Source: Daucus carota subsp. sativus
Lineage: Eukaryota > Streptophyta > Magnoliopsida > Apiales > Apiaceae
Reading direction: 5' to 3'
NCBI RefSeq assembly: GCF_001625215.2
Contig: NC_030387.2
Coordinates: forward strand, 32,015,606 to 32,079,605
Length of the DNA stretch: 64,000 bases
In this document: positions 10,460 through 21,430 of the stretch, piece after piece
Layout: each line of letters opens with the position of its first letter
How positions within the stretch are numbered: the stretch's first letter is position 1
Program-made: the position numbers and the translations under genes
The notes under the pieces: model-generated
What the model saw: only the letters and a program-made list of their open reading frames with translations
Database searches by the model: none
Told to the model about the DNA's origin: nothing

Positions 10460-10539
10460 GCGTCTCCCTGCATAATCTGTTTCTGCACAATTTGTCTACA
10501 TAGCACATTCCAAGAAGTCTACAGATACCTGAGAACATA

Positions 10540-11003
10540 ATGGCGAAGATTGTGTACTTGACGATGGTTTTTGCCACATTTTTGGCGGCTTTTCTGATGG
10601 TGGAGCAAGGGGAGGCTTTTACCTGCGGGACAACATTACAAGAACGTACAAAGCAACTTTGTGATCCATTTCACAGGGGTGAACAGCAGGAGCCATCTGC
10701 TGAGTGTTGCAACTCATTAAAAGCATTCCGTGATACGGCCAAGACTAGAGAAGAGAGGATTGAGTTGTGTCGTTGCGTGCAGGATCGTTCTAATAGAAAC
10801 AGAGCTGGTGTTCCTGCTCCAGATGCTCGTATTCCTAAAATAGACGCTCTTCCTGCAAAATGCGGACTTCCATTTATATACTCTGCAGATCGTAAATTCG
10901 ACTGTAACACGTAAGTTTATTTCACGGATTGTTGATAATTTTTTTGATTAGTTCATTAGTACACATGACTGACTAATATATTTTTCTATGCAGCGTAAAC
11001 TAA
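10540..11003 (+). CDS. Non-specific lipid transfer protein (nsLTP), two exons
   Basis: An intact second nsLTP copy, inverted relative to the one at 5,046-5,509. Exon 1 is 10,540-10,910, the intron is 10,911-10,993 (GTAAGT...ATGCAG) and exon 2 is 10,994-11,003, giving 126 aa that end CNTVN. The signal peptide is residues 1-26 and all eight cysteines are in place. The charged stretch between Cys6 and Cys7 (DRSNRNRAGVPAPDAR) is unusual for the family and accounts for the long 28-residue gap. The coded protein is identical to that at 56,218-56,681. Family members bind lipids in the apoplast and serve in cuticle formation or defence; which applies here cannot be read from the sequence. Confidence 0.92.
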
Positions 11004-12515
11004 GCTTACCTCCGGTGCATGAAGAAGTAGTTGGAGGAAAAATCGATATATATAATAACACTGAGGCCATATATGTGCCTTAAGAAATAAAATTATGAGC
11101 AAATGTATCTCATATGTTTTGTAATTTTTCAGTTCAACAAGAAATGCAACTCCTGTTTTGCATCCACCGTAACTCATTGAGTTCTGTAATGTATTTCTGG
11201 CGTGCTATATTATAAACGTTTGACGTTTCTTATTAATTCTAACGTAACTGTTAATCCCAAAAGATAAAAGAACGTCGTCTACTGATCAATGACTGTCACT
11301 TAGTACTACAAGTCTGGAACTGTCACAAATCACAGGGAAAGGCCTCTGTTTATGACAGTTTAGTATTGTTGTATATACCGAAAGCAGCATTCCCAGCGGC
11401 AGATATGCATACTTCTTGTAAGCTAATAGAAATACATTTAAACAGCAATGGAAACACGACGACTCCAGTCATAAGCTATACTCAAGACATCAGGTAACAA
11501 GATCTCGGTTTTTCTCTGATCAACTGGCATCCCAGTCCCTATTTCTGGATATGAGTGTCATAAGGGCAACCACGACTGACCTCATGCTTGGCCTTAGTAC
11601 ATGATTTCCGGAGATCTGTGCTGGGGTCGGGCTGATTCATTACCTCCTTCAAACTGTAAAAAATATACAGATAAATATATACTTATAATTACAATGTGCT
11701 CATTATGGCTGAGTGTTGCTGGGTTCCACTGAAGCTTAAGAGTTTGCAAATGACATGGAGAAACACAGAGTAGAGCCTGATTTAGGTACTTATAAAATTT
11801 TAGTCAAAGTCTTACGACATCTCGGCATGATGAGTGGTGCAGGGGAGATAGAGAAAAGAACTATAGAGCGAGGTTCAGCATTGCATACAACATTCTGATA
11901 TGTGGGCTTTTCTAGGTAGACAGTGCTGATAAAGGTCTAAACACACGTAAAGGTCTAAAGAATTGATAAAGAAATTACAACATCTGTAATCCAAGAGTTC
12001 TTTATATGCTATGAAGTGCGAGTTATACAAAAAACAAATAGAACGGATCAAGAAATTTAAAGCAACATTAGCAAGTTAAGCTGCCAAAGGATTACGAGGA
12101 TGATTCTGTTATACTACAAGCTAATATTAATATGAAGTCTATTAGAAAATATTGAATTAGACGTTCAACACTATTGACAGATTTCCAGAATATAATCAGT
12201 CAAACAAATAGACAACTCTCTCTTGTTTTTCACAAACAACTCCATAACCACAATTCAATACAGTGATTTGAATTCAAAGGTCAAACAGAAAAAGAGTGAG
12301 TGAGAAATTATAAACGATAAGATAACTTGGAAAAAACGATAGCAAAGAATGTTGAACATGATACAAAAATATGGACTTCTCACAGATTTATTGTAATATT
12401 TCTTTTATATTGCCATTATCAACCACGCCATATGCAAAATAGTAAATATAATCGTTATGGACTCAAGAATATAATCATTAATTAGTAGATGTAGATTTGT
12501 AAGACTGACAATTCC
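11004..12515. other. Convergent intergenic region, inverted copy
   Basis: The mirror image of 3,520-5,045. Relative to that copy, a 15-base block containing the likely 3'-UTR splice donor (CTGCTGGTAAGTGA) is missing just downstream of the F-box stop, near 12,501. No gene is seen. Confidence 0.5.
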
Positions 12516-13787
12516 TCACTTTGCATATTTCAACAGTGATTTGCCTCCCTCGTACATGATTAGACTCTGTGGAAACGAGGTGTCTACAGTAGATGGAGCA
12601 AGGACTTCACGGGAAACATCTGGACCCCCGTGCTTACCATATCCATGATATTTAGAAATCCTGCTCTTAAAATTAATAGAGACTATGTGCGTTTCATCAG
12701 GACGCTGCGATTGGAATGACTCTACTATAAGAGTTCCAGTCTTTGTAATATTCAAAGGATGCCCATATTGTTTGAGCACAGCTGTAGCAAGTAGAACCCA
12801 AGAGCCTACACCTTTTCGTTGCCTCCTCAACCATATAGGAAAAGGATACTTGGGAGGCACTAGATTGTAGCAATCTGGGTCCAAAGTACAAAGAGCGAGT
12901 GAACCTTCAAAACTCATGAGCTTAAACGGGGCAATAACTCCAAATAGACGGGGAACACGATTTGGCACATTAAATTCCCCAAACAACTGCGTATCAAAAT
13001 CATATGACATTATCTTCAACTCATTCCCCTTCAAACTATTAAACTCCTCAGTTCCAGGTTGTTTCATCTCTACCCAGTAGTACCTACCATCAACATAAGC
13101 CCCCATTTCATTAACAAGCCTCGGAACCCGAGAATCCCCCATCTTCTTCCACGTGTTCTTCCTCAAACTATAAACCTCAACCTTCGGAGCCACCTCTCCA
13201 AACTGCTTCCCCTTTCCATCCTGAACGTAAACAATCCTAATAACCTTATAATCATCCGTACCCTTATCATACCCCATCCCGACAACATAATAACTCTTCT
13301 CCCTATCATCCAAAAGCCTCTTAAAACAACTCGAAACAAGAACCCTATGTCTCCTAACAAAAGGGTTCCACAAATACAACTCCCTAGCAGCATAATCTAT
13401 ATGCAAATCAGTTAACAAAAGCATCCCATCTACTTGCGCAATCAGCTTCAAACTGCCACTCTTGGTAACAAAGGGAATGTCGAATTTTTCGATAACTCGA
13501 GAAGTATCAGCAGAAATTAAAGAGCAATAATTTTGGTGAGAGATAAAAGGGGGGATTATAAGCACAGCATTATCATCACAAAAGGTAACAGCTTTACGAA
13601 TTTGAGAGGAAATAAAAGATGGGCTGTTGATAAGAGAGTACCATGCTTTGTTCACTGAGCTTGATTTGATTAGGTCTTTTACAGAGAGTCTTGAGAAGAT
13701 TTCAGCCGTGGTTTCTTCAGGGAGATCATGAAACGTCGTCGTTGAGACTCCATTGTTGCTTACTGGGGCTACTGGAGCAATTGACAT
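12516..13787 (-). CDS. F-box protein with F-box-associated (FBA type 1) domain
   Basis: 423 aa, single exon, and the only uninterrupted copy in the window. Residues about 19-60 form the F-box (FHDLPEETTAEIFSRLSVKD followed by a VNKAWYSLI block), which binds SKP1 in SCF ubiquitin ligases. The rest is the plant F-box-associated region: LYLWNPFVRRHR near 138, VGMGYDKGTDDYKVIRI near 170, VEVYSLRKNTWKKMG near 203, then a GRYYW strand. In this family that half recruits the substrate; the substrate here is unknown. The organisation resembles CPR1/CPR30-type proteins, but I do not assert orthology. The ATG follows GCAATCAAA, and the start MSIAPVAPV is shared with the other copies. It converges with the nsLTP gene 1.5 kb away. 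Confidence 0.9.
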   Translation of the reverse strand: MSIAPVAPVSNNGVSTTTFHDLPEETTAEIFSRLSVKDLIKSSSVNKAWYSLINSPSFISSQIRKAVTFCDDNAVLIIPPFISHQNYCSLISADTSRVIEKFDIPFVTKSGSLKLIAQVDGMLLLTDLHIDYAARELYLWNPFVRRHRVLVSSCFKRLLDDREKSYYVVGMGYDKGTDDYKVIRIVYVQDGKGKQFGEVAPKVEVYSLRKNTWKKMGDSRVPRLVNEMGAYVDGRYYWVEMKQPGTEEFNSLKGNELKIMSYDFDTQLFGEFNVPNRVPRLFGVIAPFKLMSFEGSLALCTLDPDCYNLVPPKYPFPIWLRRQRKGVGSWVLLATAVLKQYGHPLNITKTGTLIVESFQSQRPDETHIVSINFKSRISKYHGYGKHGGPDVSREVLAPSTVDTSFPQSLIMYEGGKSLLKYAK

Positions 13788-16030
13788 TTTGATTGCAAAG
13801 GAGAAATTGTGAAAATGGTTTTGGAAACAATGAAAGCGGATTATTGTGAAGAGCTTTTTGTAGTGATTTTAAAACCAACGTAAAGAAAAGTCTGCAAACA
13901 CATGGAAAGTGTACGTAAAAGTGAAGAGCCTTTTGCACTGATTTTAACCAATGTAAAGAAAAGCAAAGAAAAAAGTAAATACCACAAAAATGTCAAGTTG
14001 TAAAACGGATAATTGTGATATTAATCTATCTGATATTAATCTGTATGCATGTTGATTCGGATCCGAAAATTCATATCCGTATTCGGATATAGTATTCAGA
14101 TACAAATCCTATCCGAATCTGAATCTGATTTTAAATAGACTTTTATTTTTATATTAATAAAATTAAAAAAAATAGCAAAGATCAAAAAATGATTTTAAAA
14201 ATTAAAGTTAATAAAGATGATTTATATCTATTCAAAAATTAATTTTTACTTATATTTCGATATAAATTTGTTATCTTTAAAATATTTAACTCAAAAAATA
14301 TTTTGATATATGTCTATAATATCTTACAATTATATAAAATTTATATAAATATATTATTTTATGAATTTATATATAAATACACACATTATAATAAACACAC
14401 TATAAACTTATAGAATATTAAAATATATATATAACATATATATTATTTAACATATATATTTCATTTCGGATTCGGATATTATCGAATACAAATATGCCTA
14501 TATCTGTGTCCGGAATTGTCGGATTCGGATGCGGTTAATATCTGATAGGTGACTGAATACGTTCAAAAAATTCAAATAGGTCCCTCAACTCAAACTAATC
14601 ATCAATCAACGGCTTTCGAATTGAACGAAATGATTAAATTAAGTTGATTTATTTGAGGTTTTTTGGACGTAGTCCGTTAAATTTGCAATGAGTGATGTGC
14701 TTCAGTTTTTTGGACACAGTTTGTCACATAGTTGATATTTAACCCTATAAAAATTCATATAAACATTTGCGTTGCAACATGTCTTACTTACAAAATTATT
14801 AATGTTTTATGTAAAACAGTCGGCAAACCTTATATGTAGCGACTAGATCGTTTTTTATCATTCATCCATGTCCAAAGTACTATTCAAAAAAGTTATTCGA
14901 CTCTGATATTTTGATAACCATTAATATTGTAATCAAAGAATATGTGTAATGGATACACATCAAAAGAAACAAAACTACCACAATATTATCGATATACCAA
15001 CATGCAAATACATGCCCAAAGTCATACATTTTACAAAGATTAAAAGAAAATCATTATAAGAACTGACTACAGCAGTGTGACTAGTGTCCGCCTGGACATC
15101 TCTTTTCGGACATAATTGAGGACACACTGATTAGTGATTTGTAGGTGATATTACTATATATCACCCTCAGTGCCATATGCAAGTCATTGTATCACCCCTT
15201 GTTCCAGATCAAGACCCGATAAACATTACTACGAAGTACTTTTGCCAATCAAAAAGGAAAAATCAAGAGGTTAAATCCAATACGACACATCAAATTAGTT
15301 ACTCGGGAATATTAGGATATTCCATCCGAAATTTCTCAAGTAACTGATGTAATGTGATTACTTGTCTGAACCTCTTCATTTCTCTTTGAAGATTTGTTAC
15401 GGTACTTACAATAGTGTTATCGGACTCTTGATCTGGAACAAAGGATGATATACAATGATATTTACCCATGCATGAAATCTACCTACCCTGTCCATCTCTT
15501 TTGGAATTTGTAAGATACAATCCGCTTCAGCGAAATTGCATGGTAAAGAGCACCATAACACGCATACATATGATTAAATACAAGGGTATAAGAAGAATCT
15601 AATGAAATTGGGAGGAAGTGTTTGGGGTTGTCTAGAGCTCATGTGATTTTTGATATATATAATACTAGCACATACACAAAATGATGTCAGATAAGAAGAG
15701 TCGAGTGAATCGGTCGCTAAAGAAGTGTCTAGAATTCAAGGGAAAAGGAAGTGTCTAGAGCTTTTGAGATTTTTGATATAAATATTAAATACAGTACTAG
15801 CACATGTAAAAAATGATGTCATCACATGAGAAGAGTTGAGTGAATCGGCCTCATAAAAGTATCTAGAATTTTATGGAAAAAGAAGGTTCTGGAGCTCTTG
15901 AGATTTTTGATATAAATACGGTACTAGCATATACACAAAATGATGTCACATAAGAAGAGAGTCGAGTGAATCGGGCCCTAAAGAAGTGTCTAGAAATCTC
16001 CAGTTTTGCATATAAAAACAATGATGCTCA
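13788..16030. other. Inverted unit spacer lacking the Stowaway insertion
   Basis: The mirror copy of 1-2,925. It contains the 210-bp TIR element (about 14,540-14,750), the 56-codon frame (15,299-15,469, minus) and the tandem repeat (about 15,580-16,000). At about 14,430-14,460, where sister copies carry the Stowaway MITE, there is only AT-rich sequence running into ATATTTCATTTCGG: an empty site. No conventional gene is seen apart from the small frame. Confidence 0.6.
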
Positions 16031-16034
16031 CACA

Positions 16035-16576
16035 GACATTTTCATGGCCGTCGGGAACCTTTATCTCCTGTAGACGCACACCGACAAATATTCCTAGATC
16101 TTATGGCCTCATAGATCTTATCGCCCCATAGATATTATCGCCTCATGAGTACAAGACTATACATCTTTAGTCTCTTCAACAATTGAAAAATCTACCCCCT
16201 CCCTAATATTTCATCTTTCTCTCACGATCCAGTAGTCTCACTCCGGCGTATTTAAGGTAAAGTGGTGTGTGTCCATGTATAATCGAGTAATTAGATTGAA
16301 CTAATAATATGCATATACACCGGTATCATAACACCCCCCACCCCCCAAATATATCCTCTTTCTCCCAAGATTCTGTTTTCTCCCTCGTAAATATCTAAAG
16401 GTAAAGTGGTGTGTGTCCATGTATAATCGGGTAATTAGTTTGAACTAATAATTAGTAAGTACTTGTATGTTTCTTGCAACTGATTCCAATTTTAGTTTCA
16501 AATTTATACAGAGTTTTCGTTTTTGATTTCTAATTGCAACAGATTTGGCTAAGATTTACTTTTGATATTTACAGTT
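16035..16576 (+). promoter_or_regulatory. BAH-PHD 5' flank and leader with 5'-UTR intron
   Basis: Upstream region of the BAH-PHD gene. A likely 5'-UTR intron runs from GTAAAG (16,401) to TTTACAG (16,574), three bases before the ATG; the donor and acceptor are also present in the copies at 47.8 and 61.5 kb. A 55-base direct repeat (about 16,256-16,310 and 16,400-16,454, TAAAGTGGTGTGTGTCCATG) places a second copy of the donor 144 bases upstream. That duplication is absent from the other copies. The left edge at 16,027-16,034 is a junction with the inverted spacer. Confidence 0.5.
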
Positions 16577-19249
16577 ATGAGGCGCACAAGAAAAGATGTA
16601 CAAGGTGTGAGGGATCCCAAGGGTAAGAAAAGAATCTCGTCATCACATGACTCCATCAACTCCCTTGCACCATCGAAGCTACGCAAACATAATAGTCCTC
16701 ATTATAATGGTAATAACTCTATGTATTTATGTAGTTTTAATTATGATTTTATTATTTGCGTTGCTCATGTTATGATATAATAAATGTATACAACTCAGGA
16801 GGCGGAGGGAGTATTAAATAAACGATGCCTGGGAGGCATCATTTGTTTAATACTCTCACCGTCCCTCTCAGTTGTATACATTGGTGGACGCGGCACGTAC
16901 TTTAATTCTTCTACAAGACTATAACGTATAGCTCTATAACTAATAAAAATTTTATATTTAATTTTTTATCCGGAAGAAGTAAATCTTAAAAAGAAATTAT
17001 AAAAAATAAACTTTACAGGAGTACTAAAGTATGTATAGAATTGAATGTGACAGAGGGAGTAACATTTACTTAATGGATGTAGTTCATTGTTTATTTTCCA
17101 TCAATTTTGTTTCTCCCTCATTGGTATTATCATCTATTTATTTCATAAGCTCTACCATATAACAGTCATATAATTGATGGTCATTTGAGGGATTGATTGT
17201 GGTTAAACCCAATTTTTCGTTAACTTTGTCTAATGTAAGTTTACTAGCTTTTATATTGTGTCTGTTCTAGTACTAGTCACCAAATATGGTCTTACCTAGA
17301 TAATTGGATTATCATCATCCCATCTCTAAAACAATGAAATCACACAAATAATAAATATCTCTACAACTTGGAGTTTAGAAATTATAACTTAAAAATATCT
17401 CTACAATTTTCAAACAAACCCTTTGAATCCCTGCTCAATCTCTTAGTGGAAGCTATCTACATTTCTCCCTCAAAAATACACAATATCTCTCTAAAAAACC
17501 TAATAAATATGTTATATCTCTTAAAAAAACTTAATAATTATGTTATATTTTATTATGAGCTTTTTATAGAAAGTCATTAGGAGGTAGTAAAGAGAACTAA
17601 AATAGAATAAAACTCTATATAACGCCCACCATCCTTCAATAACACTCATTCTCAAGATCCTTATTTCACATGAAGTGTTCCCTCAAGGAGATTGACTTTG
17701 AGGCTCAACCCTTGATGCTCACTTGTATGCTTGTCTGTCAGCGGATGTCCATTTACAAATTTTCTTCTCAACATATCTCTTTGCTATTTAGACAGATATG
17801 TTCTTCTATTTCATCTTTGTTCTTTCCACCTCCCTCATCTCACCGTATGGTACATGAATAAATCATTACAATTTACAATATTTTGATTAAACATGATGTG
17901 AACTATACACTTTTTAAACTTTAGATTTTCTTCAAAACAATCTTAATGGACTACATTAATATAAGTTCATCAAAAAGCATTACAAAAAAAACACATGACC
18001 CCTTAGTGAGTTACCACACATAGATGTTTAGGGGATGACAATCACACTTTCTTTTTTGTATGAGTTGTTGAATATGGTATTGTTTATTTCTCACATTGTC
18101 TATGCTTTTGATGTTCTGTAGATGGAGATTGTGTGCTTATGATGGCCCCTAATCCGGATGATCCACCATATGTTGCTCAGATTGTAGAATCCAAGGCTAA
18201 AAAGGTGACAGTAAGATGGTACTACAGACCCCAAGACACTGGCCTTTGGAAGAAAGACAGTCACGGTGACCTTTGGAAGAAAGACTGTCACGGGAAAAAA
18301 GAATTGTTTCTATCTAACCACTTTGATACTCAAAGTCTAGATTGTATCCTGGGAAAGTGTACCGTGCACACTTTCCATGAATATATGGAGCTTGAAGGTC
18401 GGCGTTCTGATTCTGATTACTACAGTCGATTTGAGTATGATGTTTATAAGAAAAAATTGATTGATGTCAAAGATGCTGATTGGTAAGCGATATGTGACTC
18501 CTAAAGTTACTTGTTATTTGTGTTTAGTTACAAAATTACTCCTTTCAAAGTGTCTAATTTGCCTATTCTTAAATCTTAATTGCAGGCTGTGCATTTGCGG
18601 GAATCCTTACAATCCAGATCTGTATGTCTATTGTCAGATATGCAAATCAAGGTACGGTATCCATTATAATAAAAAAATTGCACTTTTATGTATCAATGTA
18701 TGTGCTTTATTTTCATTTCCAGCATTTCAGAAAAAGAAATCTTGAGGTGCATACATGCAACTCTTTTATTTACTGCTGTTGAATGTTGAATAGATTCTAT
18801 ATTTTCATAAGAAGTGTGGTAAGGCCTCTTTATACTATAAGTTGATTAAGCTACTAAGAATTATCTCCTTAAACGTGCATGCCTTGTGATTTCAATTTTC
18901 ATAGAAGTTTTCGTGTTGCGTTGATTGTGCTTTTAATGTTCCTTCTAGGTTCCATCCATCTTGTACCAACACTGATGCAAAGAGTTCATGCATTATTTTT
19001 TGTGATAACTGCAAGAACTCTCCTAGCCAGGTTAGACTTGTTGGACTTGGCGCTTTTATACATCTTGTTCTATCTTTTTTATTTGACATTTCCCACTCTT
19101 TTTTGCTATGATTATTTACAACACATATAATAAACTCAATTTTTGATTTTTATAATACTTAGGAGCAAGCTGCGGACAAGCGCTTTGAAAGGTATCTCAA
19201 GTTTCCGAGGATGCACAAAGATATCAAAAAGGAGAAGGCCATTAGATAA
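16577..19249 (+). CDS. BAH-PHD chromatin reader, EBS/SHL family, five exons
   Basis: The spliced product is 242 aa; EBS and SHL of Arabidopsis are about 230. Exons: 16,577-16,709, 18,122-18,482, 18,586-18,651, 18,949-19,030 and 19,163-19,249, all GT-AG and in phase. Residues 46-164 are a BAH domain ([39 protein letters not shown]), which in EBS/SHL reads H3K27me3. Residues 165-208 are a PHD finger with ligands C167, C169, C181, C184, H189, C192, C205 and C208. Two oddities: a 27-bp tandem duplication (18,244-18,297) repeats LWKKD(S/C)HG inside the BAH domain, and the conserved Trp before F-H-P-x-C, part of the methyl-lysine pocket, is Arg187. The C-terminus is basic (RMHKDIKKEK). It should be nuclear, and methyl-histone binding by the PHD may be impaired. 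The exon model is from consensus splice sites only. Confidence 0.85.
16784..17059. mobile_element. Stowaway-like MITE with a near-palindrome, in BAH-PHD intron 1
   Basis: The right end is GACAGAGGGAG followed by TA; the left end, after TA at 16,851, is CTCTCACCGTCCCTCTCAG. A further inverted terminus (TGTATACAACTCAGG...CGGAGGGAGTA) lies just left of it, so 16,784-16,882 forms a hairpin of about 99 bases centred on GATGCCTGGGAGGCATC. This may be one element inserted beside the end of another. The same arrangement is in the copies near 47.5 and 61.2 kb. Confidence 0.6.
17060..18121 (+). other. Remainder of BAH-PHD intron 1
   Basis: AT-rich intron sequence ending in TTCTGTAG at 18,121. Open frames at 17,368-17,580 and 17,670-17,861 have no family signature and are not consistently kept; I treat them as chance. 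Confidence 0.6.
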
Positions 19250-19631
19250 TTAAAGATTAAGGAGTATTTCAAATTTTTGTTTGTCTTGTGGAGAATTGTT
19301 GGTTTGTTGTTCCACCCCTTTTATTTATTGTGACATAATAGGTTTCTTCTATTATTTTAAAATTTAAATTTTACTTTTTCACCTAGCAATCATATTATTC
19401 TAATTATGTGTAATTTGTTTTACATGTATACAGTTTGGATTTTGGAAAATATAGTTACTTGATTAAATGCATGTTTGAAAATTAAATTCAAATATCACCC
19501 AATTTCACATTGCTTTTACGTACCAAATTAGGTTGGGGTCTGGTGGGTATGGTCACATATATATTGGCCATAGACGAAATACCATATAGATTTGTGAAAT
19601 ATTGTTTTGGAGAAGTTTGTTTGTTTTTTTA
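19250..19631. other. BAH-PHD 3' flank
   Basis: Downstream sequence common to all BAH-PHD copies, separating the gene from the LINE fragment. No gene is seen. Confidence 0.5.
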
Positions 19632-20213
19632 ATAAACGCACTTGCATTAATACTTCTCACAATCAATCGTAAAAATGATGAAATCTGGAGCAGTATAGAA
19701 CCTGACATAGAATATGCAACTCGTGCTAATTCATGAGCTACGTATTCGCAGACCTAAAGATAAAAGTAACTAACCCTTCATCAAAGTGTTTAAGAATATC
19801 CCTACAATTTTCGACCATTGCATGAAAGTAGGTGTTTCCCCGACCGCCATTTACAGCATCAACTAGCTAGGAGCTGGCATCACATTCAAACAGACACTTT
19901 CTACTCCTCCATTCTTTTGTCCAAGTTAAAGCTTTTGAGGCTCGTAACTTCTGCTTCTCTCGGCTGAAATCTCGCTCGCACGACAGTAACTTTGGCTAAA
20001 AGAAAGTTACCTTCTTCATCCCTAATAACACATTCAACTCATACCTGGTCTGTCCCCTGCACAAAAGTTGCACCTACGTTTATTTTAACCCAGACTTCAG
20101 GTGGTTTACACCATGTTCGAAATCGAACCACAATGTGCTGTAGAGTTATCTTCCCTTGCTTGCTGCCATTCAGTAAACATACAGCTCGTGAACGCAATCA
20201 AAAGGTGATTTAG
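19632..20213 (-). mobile_element. LINE 3' fragment with RNase H domain, decayed
   Basis: The minus-strand copy of the fragment at 8,411-9,157, tail to tail with the BAH-PHD gene. It reads through the NVDAAF, VIRDEEGN and HELARVAYS motifs with stops and frame changes. It lacks about 200 bases present at the 5' side of the first copy. The plus-strand frame at 19,992-20,213 is antisense to it and not a gene. Confidence 0.75.
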
Positions 20214-21430
20214 AAAATTTATACTCTGATCAAATTATTTTTACTTACATTTCACTAAAAAAAATTTAAAATAAAATACCAAATATAACCTTTTAATAAA
20301 ATTTAGATGAGAATTTTATGGATCCTAAATCATATTTTACAACCTTCGTATGAAATATTTTGCTAAGTAATTAAAATACAAGATATGTAATTTATGTTTT
20401 TCTGTAATTTTTTTGGATGATGTGTTATTTTATTTTGTAAGTACTGATTTTATACACACACACACATATGAAAACTATTTTCTATGTAAGGTATAAGTTA
20501 TACTCAACAAAAATTTCCAACACTAATATAGGAAAAATAGGAGATAGTAAGTGGGTGTTTGGCAACACTTATTATTTTAAGTCCTTTCCGGCTTCTTTTA
20601 GCGCTTTTAGGTAGTGTTTGGCAAAAGAAGTATAAGTGCTTTTTTTGGGGGTTTTAAGCCAAAAGGTAGAATTCAGATATGCTAACTTTTTTGGCCTTTT
20701 TTAGTGATTTGCATTTTATTATGAAATTTTTAATTTTTTAATATGTAATAAACTTTATTTAGTAATAAAGTTATTTTATTTTAATAATTTGAATTTTTTT
20801 TAATTTTAAATTTAAATTACCAAATACTCAATTGACTTATAGGTGAAAGTTAATTTACATCATAATAATTGTCTTTGCAGTTTTCTTAATCACAAGAGTT
20901 TCAAAAGTGAATATAATAATATAATAAGAGTTGCAAGGATCATTTTATTGCATCGCATCTGATTTTTATATTGTTAAACTTATTTTTGTTGCAAGAAAAT
21001 TATTTAGACTAAATTATACAATCAAATATATGTATAATTTGTAGTGTGATGTGATATTAATTTTCATTCATGTTAATCACATCTGACAAAATATTAAATA
21101 AATTAACTCGTCCAACTGGCCAAACTCGCGAATTGAACACGGTTTAATTGTCGATAATTTGTTTCGGCTCGGCTCGTTTCGTCAACCTGACATATCTACT
21201 TATGAGATGAGGTCAGAAGTTAGAACATCATGTCCAGCAAGATTCTAACGTGGTGTGAGTCCTGTGATCTTACATAGTGTAACAGGGAGATGAGGGAGTT
21301 GCAGTTACAAATTAAATAAAACAGGCCAAGCAGAGGATAATTAGGCAACTAATTTACATACCAGATTGAATTTTGTAGTTTTTCAGATGAAGCCTAACAT
21401 GTAACCACACAATTAAACATATTAATAGAG
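20214..21430. other. AT-rich flank, dispersed repeat and nsLTP upstream remnant
   Basis: This holds a CA/TA-rich stretch (about 20,450-20,468) that is the empty site of the 1.9-kb TIR-element nest, then the GGGTGTTTGGCAACACTTAT repeat block (20,551 on), then sequence matching the nsLTP upstream region. The proximal promoter with the TATA box is missing because of the deletion described for the next gene. Confidence 0.5.

Noticed and set aside
13059-13415. 118-aa frame antisense to the F-box gene
   Set aside because: It is an antisense shadow of a well-supported coding region and recurs wherever that gene is copied.
1-16030. The left inverted repeat (1-5,917 against 10,100-16,030) as another fold-back artefact
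   Set aside because: The two arms differ by substitutions, a MITE, a gene truncation and separate deletions, so they are independent paralogous copies.
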